From Desulfobacterales bacterium (GTDB taxonomy: Bacteria; Desulfobacterota; Desulfobacteria; Desulfobacterales; JARGFK01): a stretch of 51,880 bases of DNA. Made by a program: the position numbers and the translations under genes. The DNA is taken from contig JARGFK010000022.1 in NCBI GenBank assembly GCA_029211065.1, positions 1 to 51,880 on the forward strand, in the 5' to 3' direction. Below are positions 8,124-16,557 of this stretch, piece by piece (within the stretch, counting starts at the first letter, position 1; the number at the start of each line of letters is the position of its first letter). The notes under the pieces were generated by a model. That model made no database searches and was not told the origin of the DNA. It worked only from the letters and a program-made list of their open reading frames with translations.

Positions 8124-9131
8124 ATGAAACGATCAGTGATTACCGGCACCGGGCGCTATGTCCCTCCGCGGGTGGTAACAAACAACGATCTGGCCCAGTG
8201 GATGGACACGTCCGATGAGTGGATCCAGCAGCGAAGCGGTATTATCAAGCGACATTGGGTGCCGGAGGAGGGCGGCGTTGGATCATCTGATTTGGGGCTT
8301 GAAGCTGCCAAAATAGCCCTTAAGCGGGCAAACTGGCAGCCCCAAGACATCGATATGATCATTTTTGCGACACTGAGTCCGGATATTTATTTTCCGGGGT
8401 CCGGCTGTCTGCTGCAACACAAGCTGGGGCTTGAGACAACGCCCGCGCTTGACATTCGTCAGCAATGCTCCGGGTTTTTATATGGAATGACAACCGCCGA
8501 TGCATATATTCGCAGCGGTCTGGCCAATCGCATCCTGTTTGTGGGGGCAGAGGTTCACAGTACCGGTCTGAACATCTCAACAGCGGGCCGGGATGTCACC
8601 GTTCTATTCGGTGACGGCGCCGGAGCTGTATGCCTGGAAGGGGTAGAAAGCGACGTTGAAGTCGGCATCCTGGGTTCGGCCCTGCATGCCCAAGATGAAT
8701 TTGCCACGAGCCTGATGATTGAAGCACCCTCCCATCGGCTGAAGAAAAGCATCACCGCAGACATGCTCAAGGAGGGGCGGCAGTATCCGGTGATGGATGG
8801 CCGGGCTGTTTTTAAAAATGCCGTCCGGCGGCTTCCGCTGGTTGCACAGGAAGTTCTCCAAAAAACCGGCCTTTCAAAGGAAGATATTGATCTGTTTATA
8901 CCGCACCAGGCCAATTTGCGCATCAATCAGGCGTTTCAGGAGGCGATGAAGCTGCCGGAAGAAAAAGTCTACCACAACATCCAGCAATACGGCAACACCA
9001 CCGCTGCCAGCATTCCCATTGCATTTGATGAGGCCCTTGAAAAAAAGATCATTCAATCCGGCAGCACCGTCCTTTTTCTGGGGCTCGGGTCGGGACTGAC
9101 CTGGGGGGCTGTGATATACCGGCTGCCTTAA
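8124..9131 (+). CDS. fabH: 3-oxoacyl-ACP synthase III (FabH)
   Basis: A 335-residue thiolase-fold condensing enzyme that joins an acyl-CoA primer to malonyl-ACP to start type II fatty acid synthesis in the cytoplasm. The catalytic triad is visible: Cys115 in QQCSGF, His261 in PHQANLRI and Asn291 in YGNTTAAS. The N-terminal TSDEWI motif and the FGDGAGAV and GSGLTWG glycine-rich loops fit the family, as does the length. AAGGGG about 7 bases before the ATG is a good ribosome binding site. It stands alone, not in a fab operon. FabH-like paralogues priming other acyl chains look the same, so the exact primer is unknown. Confidence 0.9.
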   Translation: MKRSVITGTGRYVPPRVVTNNDLAQWMDTSDEWIQQRSGIIKRHWVPEEGGVGSSDLGLEAAKIALKRANWQPQDIDMIIFATLSPDIYFPGSGCLLQHKLGLETTPALDIRQQCSGFLYGMTTADAYIRSGLANRILFVGAEVHSTGLNISTAGRDVTVLFGDGAGAVCLEGVESDVEVGILGSALHAQDEFATSLMIEAPSHRLKKSITADMLKEGRQYPVMDGRAVFKNAVRRLPLVAQEVLQKTGLSKEDIDLFIPHQANLRINQAFQEAMKLPEEKVYHNIQQYGNTTAASIPIAFDEALEKKIIQSGSTVLFLGLGSGLTWGAVIYRLP

Positions 9132-9289
9132 GGGTAAATCCAAATCCCGAAGACAACCGCATCCGTAAATGATTTAGGACCAGACCCGGCTATCCGCCCG
9201 GAGGGAATCAGTTTGGAAAATATTTCCATTTCTTTTCGAATCCCGGGGATGTCCGGCGGCTGAATCGGAATGTAATTATGACAACGGCT

Positions 9290-9922
9290 TTATCTAACCG
9301 TCTTTAAAGCTTGGAAGGTGTCGCGGATTACCTCTTCAGACACTTGCGCCATTGCAAGACTCATCGCTTCTGATAATGATTTTGGATTTTTTTGCAAAGT
9401 CGGTTTCCGGGTCCGGTAGGTTTTCTGAAAAATGATGCGCTTGCCGACGTCCGGTTCGTTTTCTTTAATCAAAGCGATGGTGATGGACAGTACAGCTTCC
9501 CATGAATCCGGATTGTCCTGTTCAAAGAATTCATCAACAGCACCCGCCAGCAGATAATCGCAGCTAAATCCGTCTTCGTGACTGAACACTGCTTTAAAGA
9601 GCACTGAATGCTGCAAATCCCGCTTGAGAAGGTAAGTGATCGTGTCTCCCGGGTTGGCGCGCCATTTTCGGTAATAATATTCATTACGGGCAAACGCTTT
9701 GTCCCGATAAATGATTTTATTGGAATTGTATAAAGGGGAAACCTGGAACCGGCTGATTTTAATGGTAAACGGGATTTTTTCGGATTCATTTGACACTTGG
9801 GGCGGGTCGTATTCAAGGGTATAAAAATCTATTTTTTTGCTGGGCTGCCCGACGCTTGCGCAAGCGCTTAAGAGCAGGGCGGCGATCATGACAAATAGAG
9901 ACGATTTTAAAGCAGCATTCAT
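9290..9922 (-). CDS. PqiC-type ABC transport auxiliary lipoprotein
   Basis: A 210-residue protein with a lipoprotein signal: a charged start, a hydrophobic stretch and the lipobox LSAC ending at Cys21, so it is probably anchored in the outer or inner membrane facing the periplasm. The body resembles the ABC-type transport auxiliary lipoprotein family (PqiC/YmbA-like), beginning with the typical DFYTLEYDPP segment. Such lipoproteins partner MCE-domain proteins in phospholipid transport. It is the last gene of the minus-strand operon, 66 bp after mlaD, with GGAGAT 7 bases before its ATG. Its place suggests it docks the MlaD hexamer to the outer membrane, a role inferred from family and position. 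Confidence 0.82.
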   Translation of the reverse strand: MNAALKSSLFVMIAALLLSACASVGQPSKKIDFYTLEYDPPQVSNESEKIPFTIKISRFQVSPLYNSNKIIYRDKAFARNEYYYRKWRANPGDTITYLLKRDLQHSVLFKAVFSHEDGFSCDYLLAGAVDEFFEQDNPDSWEAVLSITIALIKENEPDVGKRIIFQKTYRTRKPTLQKNPKSLSEAMSLAMAQVSEEVIRDTFQALKTVR

Positions 9923-9988
9923 GATTCAGATCTCCGTAGGATTTTAGTACCGATGGCCACTATATGGGTTGAACCTTCCTGACAGCGG

Positions 9989-11086
9989 CTACCGTTTTTG
10001 AAAGGCATCCGGTTCGGTCTGCCTGGGGGCCGGCGGTTCACCGAACAGCAGCTGCGATGGTTGCTCGGCAATACTTTCTGAGAAAATTTTTAAATTATCA
10101 ACTGTTATTTCAAGTTGCTGCATGATAACGAGCAGCCGCGGCTGCAGCTCTGAAAAGGTGCTGCCGCCTTTTTTTATCAGCCGGTTTCCTGCTGTTAACA
10201 GGTCTTCAAGATTTTTAACGCTCCGGTTGAAGCCGGAAATCGCTTCCGTTAACGCCGCTTTGTTTCCGCTGACGATCTGGCTTAACTGCTTCACCGCGGT
10301 ATCTGCATTCTGTATAAAACGATTGGCTTCATTCACGGCCGAGCCTATTCCTTTTTCATTTGCAGCCAGCATGTTATCAAAGCGCTTAAGGGTATCATGG
10401 GCTGTGCCCATGACTGATTCTGCCGATCGCGCCGCGTTGTCCATGCGGCTCTGGGTATCATTTAAAATGCTGTTGATGTTGTTCAGTGTGTTGCGAATAT
10501 CGGCTGAAATTTCCTTGATCTGGATGTCGTCTACGCTGCGGTCGATTTTTCCAAGAGTTGCCTTGGCGCTGTCCGTCAGTCCCTTGCCGTCAATGGATTT
10601 AAACTGTTTCAATACTTCATCGACACCTTCAAGCAACAATTTGATTTCCGACGGCTTGGTGGCGATCACAGGATAATCGGGCTCAAAGGTGAGCTTCGGG
10701 ACTATTTCCGGATCACTCTTATTTTTACGATCGAGTTCCAGGAACATGATTCCGGTGATGCCGATGGATTTAAGTTGAGCGACGATATCTTCCATGGCTT
10801 CTTTTTCTGTTTCAGGTTCCAATTTTGATTCTATTTTCATAATGACCTGAACCAGGGTGCCGTCCGGGGCCACGCTCACACTTTTAACCCTGCCGACCGG
10901 GACGCCCCGGTATTTGACAGGAGAATCTCTGTCCAGCCCTTGAATGGATTCATCAAAATAGGCCACGTAATGCTGGCCTTTTTCCAGGTACTTGGACATT
11001 CCCAGCCATATGATCGCTATGATCGTAATGGCCAGTCCAATGGCGATGAACAGTCCGACTGTAAATTTGGTTTTGATCGATGCCAT
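9989..11086 (-). CDS. mlaD: MlaD/MCE family periplasmic lipid-transport subunit
   Basis: A 365-residue protein with one N-terminal transmembrane helix (about residues 9-28) followed by an MCE domain (about 38-120; core motif SPVKYRGVPVGRVKSV). A long alpha-helical C-terminal region is rich in Ser, Asn and Lys and may form a coiled-coil extension. MCE proteins form hexameric rings that guide phospholipids across the periplasm. The domain is longer at the C-terminus than E. coli MlaD (about 180 residues), which is normal for delta-proteobacterial and chloroplast-type members. The start at 11086 is fixed by the TM helix that follows at once. This start lies 134 bp inside the upstream ATPase frame and has only a weak ribosome binding site, suggesting translational coupling. 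Confidence 0.9.
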   Translation of the reverse strand: MASIKTKFTVGLFIAIGLAITIIAIIWLGMSKYLEKGQHYVAYFDESIQGLDRDSPVKYRGVPVGRVKSVSVAPDGTLVQVIMKIESKLEPETEKEAMEDIVAQLKSIGITGIMFLELDRKNKSDPEIVPKLTFEPDYPVIATKPSEIKLLLEGVDEVLKQFKSIDGKGLTDSAKATLGKIDRSVDDIQIKEISADIRNTLNNINSILNDTQSRMDNAARSAESVMGTAHDTLKRFDNMLAANEKGIGSAVNEANRFIQNADTAVKQLSQIVSGNKAALTEAISGFNRSVKNLEDLLTAGNRLIKKGGSTFSELQPRLLVIMQQLEITVDNLKIFSESIAEQPSQLLFGEPPAPRQTEPDAFQKR

Positions 11087-11861
11087 TTCTAATTACCGGT
11101 TTGGGTTGCAGATCGGCGTACCGATTAAGGAATTTTCGGACATATGGATTGTCGCTGTGCGCTTTTAGAAATCTTGGATTCCCTTCGGCGATGATCCCTT
11201 TGGTGTTTTTGTCGAGCATGATGACGCGTTCGGCAATACCGAGAATACTGTAAAGCTCGTGAGTTACAACTATCATAGTGGTGCCGCTGTTCTTGTTGAT
11301 GTTCAGGATAAGCGCGTCCATTTCTGATGCAATCACCGGGTCGAGCCCGGCGGTGGGTTCATCCAGAAATAATATTTTCGGATTCAACGCCAGTGCTCTG
11401 GCCAACCCGGCTCTTTTTTTCATGCCGCCGCTGAGTTCATGGGGCAGGTAATTTTCAAAACCGGCCAGATCAACCCGGCAGAGTTTCATTCGCGCCAGAT
11501 CATGGACGGCCTCGGCGGAAAGACCGGAAAACGCTTTAATCGGGAGGGAGATATTTTCCGCCAGCGTCATGGATCCGAACAGGGCGCTGCCCTGGAACAA
11601 CATGCCGATCTTTCTTAGGGTTTTCATGAAGTCGGCATCTCCGCAGGATGTCAGATCGATTCCGTCGATGACAATTTTGCCGGAAAACGGCCGGTCCAGC
11701 CCCATCAGGTGCCGGATCAGGGTTGTCTTGCCGCAACCGCTGCCGCCCAGGATAAAAAGAATTTCTCCTTTAAAAACATCGAAGCTAATATTGTCCAGAA
11801 TAAGATTGTCGCCGTATTTAACGACAAGGTCTCTTACCTTGATGAGAACTTTGTCTTCCAT
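10953..11861 (-). CDS. mlaF: MlaF-type ABC transporter ATP-binding protein
   Basis: A 302-residue ABC ATPase that powers phospholipid transport with the STAS-MlaE permease. Seen: Walker A GGSGCGKTT (39-47), the Q-loop MLFQGSALF (about 87-95), signature LSGGMKKRAGLARAL (143-157), Walker B ILFLDEPTAGLDP (163-175) and the H-loop VTHEL (199-203). The GGMKKR signature is typical of the Mla/Ttg2A group. The ABC domain ends near residue 247. The last 44 or so residues are read from DNA that also encodes the start of mlaD in another frame, and this tail has no recognisable domain. Either the overlap is real or the true stop has been lost by a small indel near 11100. Confidence 0.9.
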   Translation of the reverse strand: MEDKVLIKVRDLVVKYGDNLILDNISFDVFKGEILFILGGSGCGKTTLIRHLMGLDRPFSGKIVIDGIDLTSCGDADFMKTLRKIGMLFQGSALFGSMTLAENISLPIKAFSGLSAEAVHDLARMKLCRVDLAGFENYLPHELSGGMKKRAGLARALALNPKILFLDEPTAGLDPVIASEMDALILNINKNSGTTMIVVTHELYSILGIAERVIMLDKNTKGIIAEGNPRFLKAHSDNPYVRKFLNRYADLQPKPVIRNGIDQNQIYSRTVHRHWTGHYDHSDHMAGNVQVPGKRPALRGLF

Positions 11862-11972
11862 CGATAAATATTTACCCTATCGCTGCATAAATCACAAAGT
11901 AAAATGGCCTGTGCGCCTGAGTTGTCAATGTATAATGTTTGAGATGGTTGAGCCCTTCTGAAAGAACAAGGT

Positions 11973-13118
11973 TTATCCCCAGTAACCGCGAATAATCGCA
12001 ATAATGGAATCAAACAGGATAATTAAAAAAAGACTGCTCACGACCGCGGAAGTGGCGGCATTTCCCACGGCAGCAGCCCCGCCTTTGGTCTGAAACCCTC
12101 TCAGACAGGCAATCCACGAAACCAGTATGGCAAAAATAATACTTTTCGCAAAACCCCAGGTCATCTCAACCAGTGAAAGGGTGTCGATCGTCTGGGTGAT
12201 ATACGCGCTGGGAGAAAGTTTCAGTATCAATACACCCACAACAAGCCCTCCGAAAATTGCGAAAATGTCAAAAAACAAAGTCAATATCGGCACGACAACG
12301 ATGGATGCGATCATCCTGGGAATCACTAAAAACAGCGTCGGGTCAAAGCCCATGCTGAAAAGTGCGTCGACCTCTTCGGAAATTTTCATTGTTCCGATTT
12401 CAGCGGCAAAGGCGGAACCGGTTCTTCCCGCCACGATAATCGCCGTCATGATCGGTCCCAGTTCCGACACCATCGCCAGGGCAACCAAAGAGGCGACATA
12501 AATGTTGGCCCCAAACTGTTGCATCTGCAAAGAAGACATGAACGCAATAATCAGTCCGAGCAAAAAACTGATAAGGGCAACAATCGGGATTGCATGGACG
12601 CCGGTGTTTTCGATGTGGGTAATGGTGTCATCGACGCGCAGGAGTAACGGCTTAAATAAGACGCGCACAAAAGCGAGAAACACGGAACCGATGAAAGCGG
12701 CCATTAATCGGATGTTATAGGTATGCGTAATGGTCGACTCCCCCAATCGGACCAGAATGTTTACCGACCTTTTGGGTTTCGGGGGCAATGCACATTTATC
12801 ATGCGTATCGAAGCTGACCTGGGAAAGGATTTCCTGGGGCTGATTGCTGATACGGACCATTTTAAAGGCGCCCTTGTGAGCTGACATGAGGTGTTTTAGT
12901 TCAAACAGCACCAAAGCGCCAAAATCATCGAAGTGTGTGACGTCTTCAAGGTCCACCGTCAGGGCTTTGGGAGATTTTTCTTTTATCAAGGTGGTCAGAT
13001 TATCAAGGATTTCAGCGGCGGTTTCAACATCCATTCGGCCGTGAAGACGAATGACAGTTTCACCGGTTTCCGTTTCAGACAGATGATAGTGGGGGGATGA
13101 GGGCATGCTGCTGTTCAT
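11973..13118 (-). CDS. mlaE: STAS-MlaE fusion permease
   Basis: A 381-residue inner-membrane permease of the MlaE family with an N-terminal STAS domain (about residues 10-105). That domain does the job of separate MlaB in E. coli. The permease part (about 130-381) has five to six hydrophobic segments and the MlaE signature GRTGSAFAAEIGTMKISEEVDAL. The STAS part shows the expected TVDLEDVTHFDDFGALVLFELK strand-helix unit. It is the first gene of the minus-strand operon mlaE-mlaF-mlaD-lipoprotein, with 111 bp before mlaF. AGGT lies four bases before the ATG. An alternative ATG is four codons in. No MlaA or MlaC gene is present in the window. Confidence 0.92.
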   Translation of the reverse strand: MNSSMPSSPHYHLSETETGETVIRLHGRMDVETAAEILDNLTTLIKEKSPKALTVDLEDVTHFDDFGALVLFELKHLMSAHKGAFKMVRISNQPQEILSQVSFDTHDKCALPPKPKRSVNILVRLGESTITHTYNIRLMAAFIGSVFLAFVRVLFKPLLLRVDDTITHIENTGVHAIPIVALISFLLGLIIAFMSSLQMQQFGANIYVASLVALAMVSELGPIMTAIIVAGRTGSAFAAEIGTMKISEEVDALFSMGFDPTLFLVIPRMIASIVVVPILTLFFDIFAIFGGLVVGVLILKLSPSAYITQTIDTLSLVEMTWGFAKSIIFAILVSWIACLRGFQTKGGAAAVGNAATSAVVSSLFLIILFDSIIAIIRGYWG

Positions 13119-13262
13119 GTTTACCTGAATGAATACGTCGGCATCGGCCGCATTTCGGGCTGCGAATCAATCCACGATTCAGTGAGCGTGACGCCGAACA
13201 ATCATGATTAATGCTCGCCCAGTCGGCACTGAAGCACTTGAAATCCGGGGAATCGGTCTTAC

Positions 13263-13544
13263 TTAAAAGCGTCTGGTGCAGGAAATGCCTTCGGCTAAAA
13301 GCGTCTGTATCTTTTCCAGAACGACGCAATCATCCGCACAACCAGGCAGGCGGTTGTCGTTTTGGCACTCCCTGCAAGGGCTTTTAATGAGGTAACCGAC
13401 TTCAAAATCAAATCGGTATTTTAAAACCCTTTTTGAAGCTATATTATATAAATTCATACTGTTATTACTTATAATGCTCAATCCTGAGGGATTGTTTTTA
13501 ATGTCTGCAACGTGATCCATATCGATATTTGTGAATTCTTTCAT
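13263..13544 (-). CDS. Small Cys-rich protein of unknown function
   Basis: A 93-residue protein. The C-terminal half holds a compact cysteine group: PCRECQ near 57-62, PGCADDC near 67-73 and a last Cys near 89. The CxxC plus CxxxC spacing suggests a small zinc or metal site. The N-terminal half is polar and unremarkable. I have a vague memory of similar short Cys-motif proteins in delta-proteobacteria but cannot name a family. No ribosome binding site is evident before the ATG, so start and reality are both uncertain. It lies between the Mla operon and the acyl-CoA synthetase gene on the same strand. Confidence 0.5.
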   Translation of the reverse strand: MKEFTNIDMDHVADIKNNPSGLSIISNNSMNLYNIASKRVLKYRFDFEVGYLIKSPCRECQNDNRLPGCADDCVVLEKIQTLLAEGISCTRRF

Positions 13545-13666
13545 TAGTTTTTATTAATGTTAAATAGCATAACAGCCGGTCCATAACAAGCCAAACCATC
13601 CCTTTTAATTCTCGAGCGGATCGTTGAATATGGTTTGCTTTTTGAAATGATATCGGCTGATCCCAT

Positions 13667-15862
13667 TTATGTTTTGCTGCGGGAACGTTTTAGAAACTGT
13701 TCATATTCAACCATTTTCGCAAATGCCTTGACCGCGCGTTCGGGTGTTGCAAAGAAGACGCCTTTGAGCGCGCTGCCCTTGACCCGGTATACGGTCTGCT
13801 CTTTTTTTCCCGTCAGCATACTGACACCAAATACGGGTTTGTCGTATTTCTCCATCAAGCGGACGATATGTTCAATGTATTGATTTTCAAAATCATAAAA
13901 GGCCTGATTGGCCTTTTTTAAAAACTCAGGGGAATAGGTGGGATCTGCCGTTAAAACCGAATCAATCAGGCGTTCCAGCAGGATCTTGCGCCCCAGAATA
14001 CCCAGGTTGATAACGGCGTCACAGCCGTCCCATCTTAAAAACGCCTCAATAACCGTCATGGGAATGGAGTTGTCTTTTTCGCCGACAATGTCGACCGGGT
14101 TTGCCCGGCTCCAATAGGACGGCAGGATTTTATCAAACCGATTTATCATTTCCGGCGGCAGTTCCGGGATCTCCAGGTTGTAGTCTTCGCATAAATCCGC
14201 CGTGACAACACCCCAACCGCCGCCTAAAGTCATAATGGCGACCCGGTTGCCTTTGGGAAGGGGCAGGGATGAAAACGCAGCCGCCAGATCGAGCAGATCC
14301 ATGGGACGTTCGACTTTAACAATGCCGGCCTGCCGGCACATGGCGTCGAAAACCTTGATGTCGCTGGTGAGAGCACCGGTATGGCTGGCCGCCGCCCGAT
14401 TACCGGCCTTGCTGCGACCGCCTTTTAACAGAACGATGGGTTTTTTTTGTCCGACCCGGCAAGCGCTCTCAAAAAAACGACGGCCGTTTTTAACACTTTC
14501 AACATACAACATGACGGTTCGGGTCAGTTCGTCCTTTTCAAAGGCATCCAGATAATCTTCGATGGTGATCATGGCTTCATTGCCTGAGCCGCAAAAGGCA
14601 CGGATTCCGATGGCCTGCTGTTCGGCAAAAGCCAACAACTGGGTCCCCATATTGCCGGATTGGGCCACTATGGCGGTCGAACCGGGCAGGGGACGGACAT
14701 GACTGCCGGTGCAGTATAGATGGATATGGGGATTGCAAATACCCATGGTATTGGGTCCCACCATCAGTATTCCCGCTGCAGCCGCCTTTTGTAGCAGCAT
14801 TTCCTCCATTTTTTTGCCTTCCGCACCTGTCTCGGCAAATCCGGAGGTGATGAGCAACATGTTCCGGATTCCCTTCTGTTTAAATTCGGGAATCAGGTCT
14901 GCGACCTTTGCGGCCGGGATCGTGACGACTGCCAGATCAACATCACCGGGGATTTCCACAACGGACTTAAAAACCGTCCTTTCAGCAATGCGTTCTCCTT
15001 TGGGATTCACCAGATAAATATCACCGGTGAAACCACCGCTGGCGGTGATGGTAAACAGCATATGCCCCCACTTGCCGATTTGAGAAGAAGCCCCGACAAA
15101 TGCAATGGAGCGGGGGTAAAAGAAACGCCCGAGGGACTCAGGGCTGACGGGGGGCAAATATTTCTGCTCGACCGGCCGATTAATATACTTAACGATCAGG
15201 GCATCGACCGCGCAGGTCTGACCGTCCGGCATAACCATCAGGGGGTTGATATCTATTTCCGCTATCTCAGGCATTTCCGCCGCCGATTGAGAAAGCCCCA
15301 CAAGGGTTGCGATGACCTGTTCTTTCCGGACGGGAGGCTCCCCCCTGAAGCTGCCTAACAGTGCACGGGCCTTTATTGCCTGCATCATCTCAGCGGCGTC
15401 CGCTTCACGAATCGGAGCCAGTCTGAAAGTGACGTCTGCCAAGGCTTCTGCGAAGATTCCACCGGCGCCGAACACGATAACCGGACCAAATTGAACATCA
15501 CGAAAAAGTCCGGCTATAAATTCTCTTTTGCCTGCCAGATAGGGTTGAATCAGAATCCCTTCCAGATCATCTGCGGCATTGTGAGCAATAGACCGGACCG
15601 CATGCCGGACCGCTTCTGCACCGGCAAGATTCAATTGGAGCAGTTTCCGGTCGGTTTTATGTAGAATGTTGGATCCCACTGCTTTAACGACAACCGGAAA
15701 ACCTATTGTTTCAGCAATTGCAACGGCTTCATCTTCATCTTCGGCAACGGATTCGGACACAACCGGGACGCCGTATTTTTTTAACAGTTTTTTGGAATCG
15801 TACTCGGATAGAGCGATTCTTTCAGGGATATTATTTAAAACTGTGCCGTTATTTTGTTTCAA
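13667..15862 (-). CDS. ADP-forming acetate/acyl-CoA ligase, ATP-grasp domain first
   Basis: A 731-residue NDP-forming acyl-CoA synthetase. It interconverts acyl-CoA, ADP and phosphate with the free acid, ATP and CoA, giving substrate-level ATP or acid activation. Domain order: ATP-grasp (about 15-230, with GFPVVVKAVG and EIDINPLMV), CoA-binding Rossmann (about 245-370, with SIAFVGASS and MVGPNTMGI), then ligase domains. The latter hold AASHTGA near residue 492, whose His is the expected phosphocarrier. This beta-then-alpha order is the reverse of the common fused form. The start is a TTG with GGAG six bases upstream, a good fit. Substrate (acetate, propionate, aryl or branched acids) cannot be told. 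Confidence 0.88.
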   Translation of the reverse strand: MKQNNGTVLNNIPERIALSEYDSKKLLKKYGVPVVSESVAEDEDEAVAIAETIGFPVVVKAVGSNILHKTDRKLLQLNLAGAEAVRHAVRSIAHNAADDLEGILIQPYLAGKREFIAGLFRDVQFGPVIVFGAGGIFAEALADVTFRLAPIREADAAEMMQAIKARALLGSFRGEPPVRKEQVIATLVGLSQSAAEMPEIAEIDINPLMVMPDGQTCAVDALIVKYINRPVEQKYLPPVSPESLGRFFYPRSIAFVGASSQIGKWGHMLFTITASGGFTGDIYLVNPKGERIAERTVFKSVVEIPGDVDLAVVTIPAAKVADLIPEFKQKGIRNMLLITSGFAETGAEGKKMEEMLLQKAAAAGILMVGPNTMGICNPHIHLYCTGSHVRPLPGSTAIVAQSGNMGTQLLAFAEQQAIGIRAFCGSGNEAMITIEDYLDAFEKDELTRTVMLYVESVKNGRRFFESACRVGQKKPIVLLKGGRSKAGNRAAASHTGALTSDIKVFDAMCRQAGIVKVERPMDLLDLAAAFSSLPLPKGNRVAIMTLGGGWGVVTADLCEDYNLEIPELPPEMINRFDKILPSYWSRANPVDIVGEKDNSIPMTVIEAFLRWDGCDAVINLGILGRKILLERLIDSVLTADPTYSPEFLKKANQAFYDFENQYIEHIVRLMEKYDKPVFGVSMLTGKKEQTVYRVKGSALKGVFFATPERAVKAFAKMVEYEQFLKRSRSKT

Positions 15863-16197
15863 TTCAGGCTCCTTATTCCCTGGGGCTTTAGGGTGTTTTG
15901 TAACAGTTTGGATCGCTGTACCACATATTTAAAGGGTATTTCTATTCATACAAATTGGTTCCGGTCAAGTAATTAAAAAAATATGAAACGGTCAATATAA
16001 TGGAAATTGCCCTGTTTTTATTGACATCAAGATAGGAATTTTATAATTTTAGAAAAAATGATTCATGAGATCAGAATTTTTGATAGAAAGGTTCAATGTT
16101 AATACCCGCCACATGAACTTCATCTTACGGGACCCATAAAAAATATCAATCCTTACAAAATTGAAATTATTTTAGATTCAGCGGGGAAAAATCATTC
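15863..16197. other. AT-rich divergent intergenic region
   Basis: A 335-bp spacer between two divergent genes, without a supported gene. It is AT-rich, and holds one good sigma-70-like promoter pointing right (16021-16047). A promoter for the leftward synthetase gene must also lie here, but none stands out. No riboswitch fold was recognised. Confidence 0.5.
16021..16047 (+). promoter_or_regulatory. Candidate sigma-70 promoter for the PBP operon
   Basis: A consensus TTGACA at 16021-16026 and a consensus TATAAT at 16042-16047 are separated by 15 bp, slightly short of the ideal 17. A start here would give a leader of about 145 bases before the first gene at 16198. Confidence 0.5.
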
Positions 16198-16557
16198 ATG
16201 TCGACTACAGATAAATTAAACACGGCCCAGGGATTTGAAATTGAAGCATATAAAAGACCCAAGCATTTTAATGATCTGATCAAAACCCATGTGCCGTTTA
16301 CCGGCTCTCCCAAACGGCACCCATTCGACTCGGGAAAAGTTGTTTTATTTACCGATCCCTATAGCACCCACACCGCCTACTATGAGTTTAACGCCTCGGA
16401 TATATCGTATCTGGAAGAACTTCCCAGCCTTGTCCATTTAGACGGAAAGGCGATCCTCATGGTCCGCATCTGGGTAAAAAAATTAAGCCTCGGCCTGAGG
16501 TGCACCCCATTTATGGTTGCGGATACCCGCACAGGATCAAATTATGGATTGGGCTGA
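16198..16557 (+). CDS. Conserved 119-residue protein of unknown function
   Basis: A soluble-looking 119-residue protein with no signal peptide or membrane helix. Notable segments are VPFTGSPKRHPFD (about 33-45), VVLFTDPYSTHTAYYEF (about 49-65) and the C-terminal VRIWVKKLSLGLRCTPFMV. I recall similar proteins in sulfate reducers, some carrying an inorganic pyrophosphatase name in databases. I see no classical pyrophosphatase active-site signature and would not transfer that name. GGGGAA about 10 bases before the ATG is a fair ribosome binding site. It is first in a plus-strand operon, overlapping the next gene by 14 bp, which ties it to envelope genes downstream. Confidence 0.75.
   Translation: MSTTDKLNTAQGFEIEAYKRPKHFNDLIKTHVPFTGSPKRHPFDSGKVVLFTDPYSTHTAYYEFNASDISYLEELPSLVHLDGKAILMVRIWVKKLSLGLRCTPFMVADTRTGSNYGLG

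Noticed and set aside
10122-10676. 184-codon frame opposite mlaD
   Set aside because: Antisense to a clear MCE gene with no family motif; a shadow frame.
13075-13329. 84-codon frame upstream of mlaE
   Set aside because: Overlaps both mlaE and the Cys-rich gene in other frames, with no recognisable motif.
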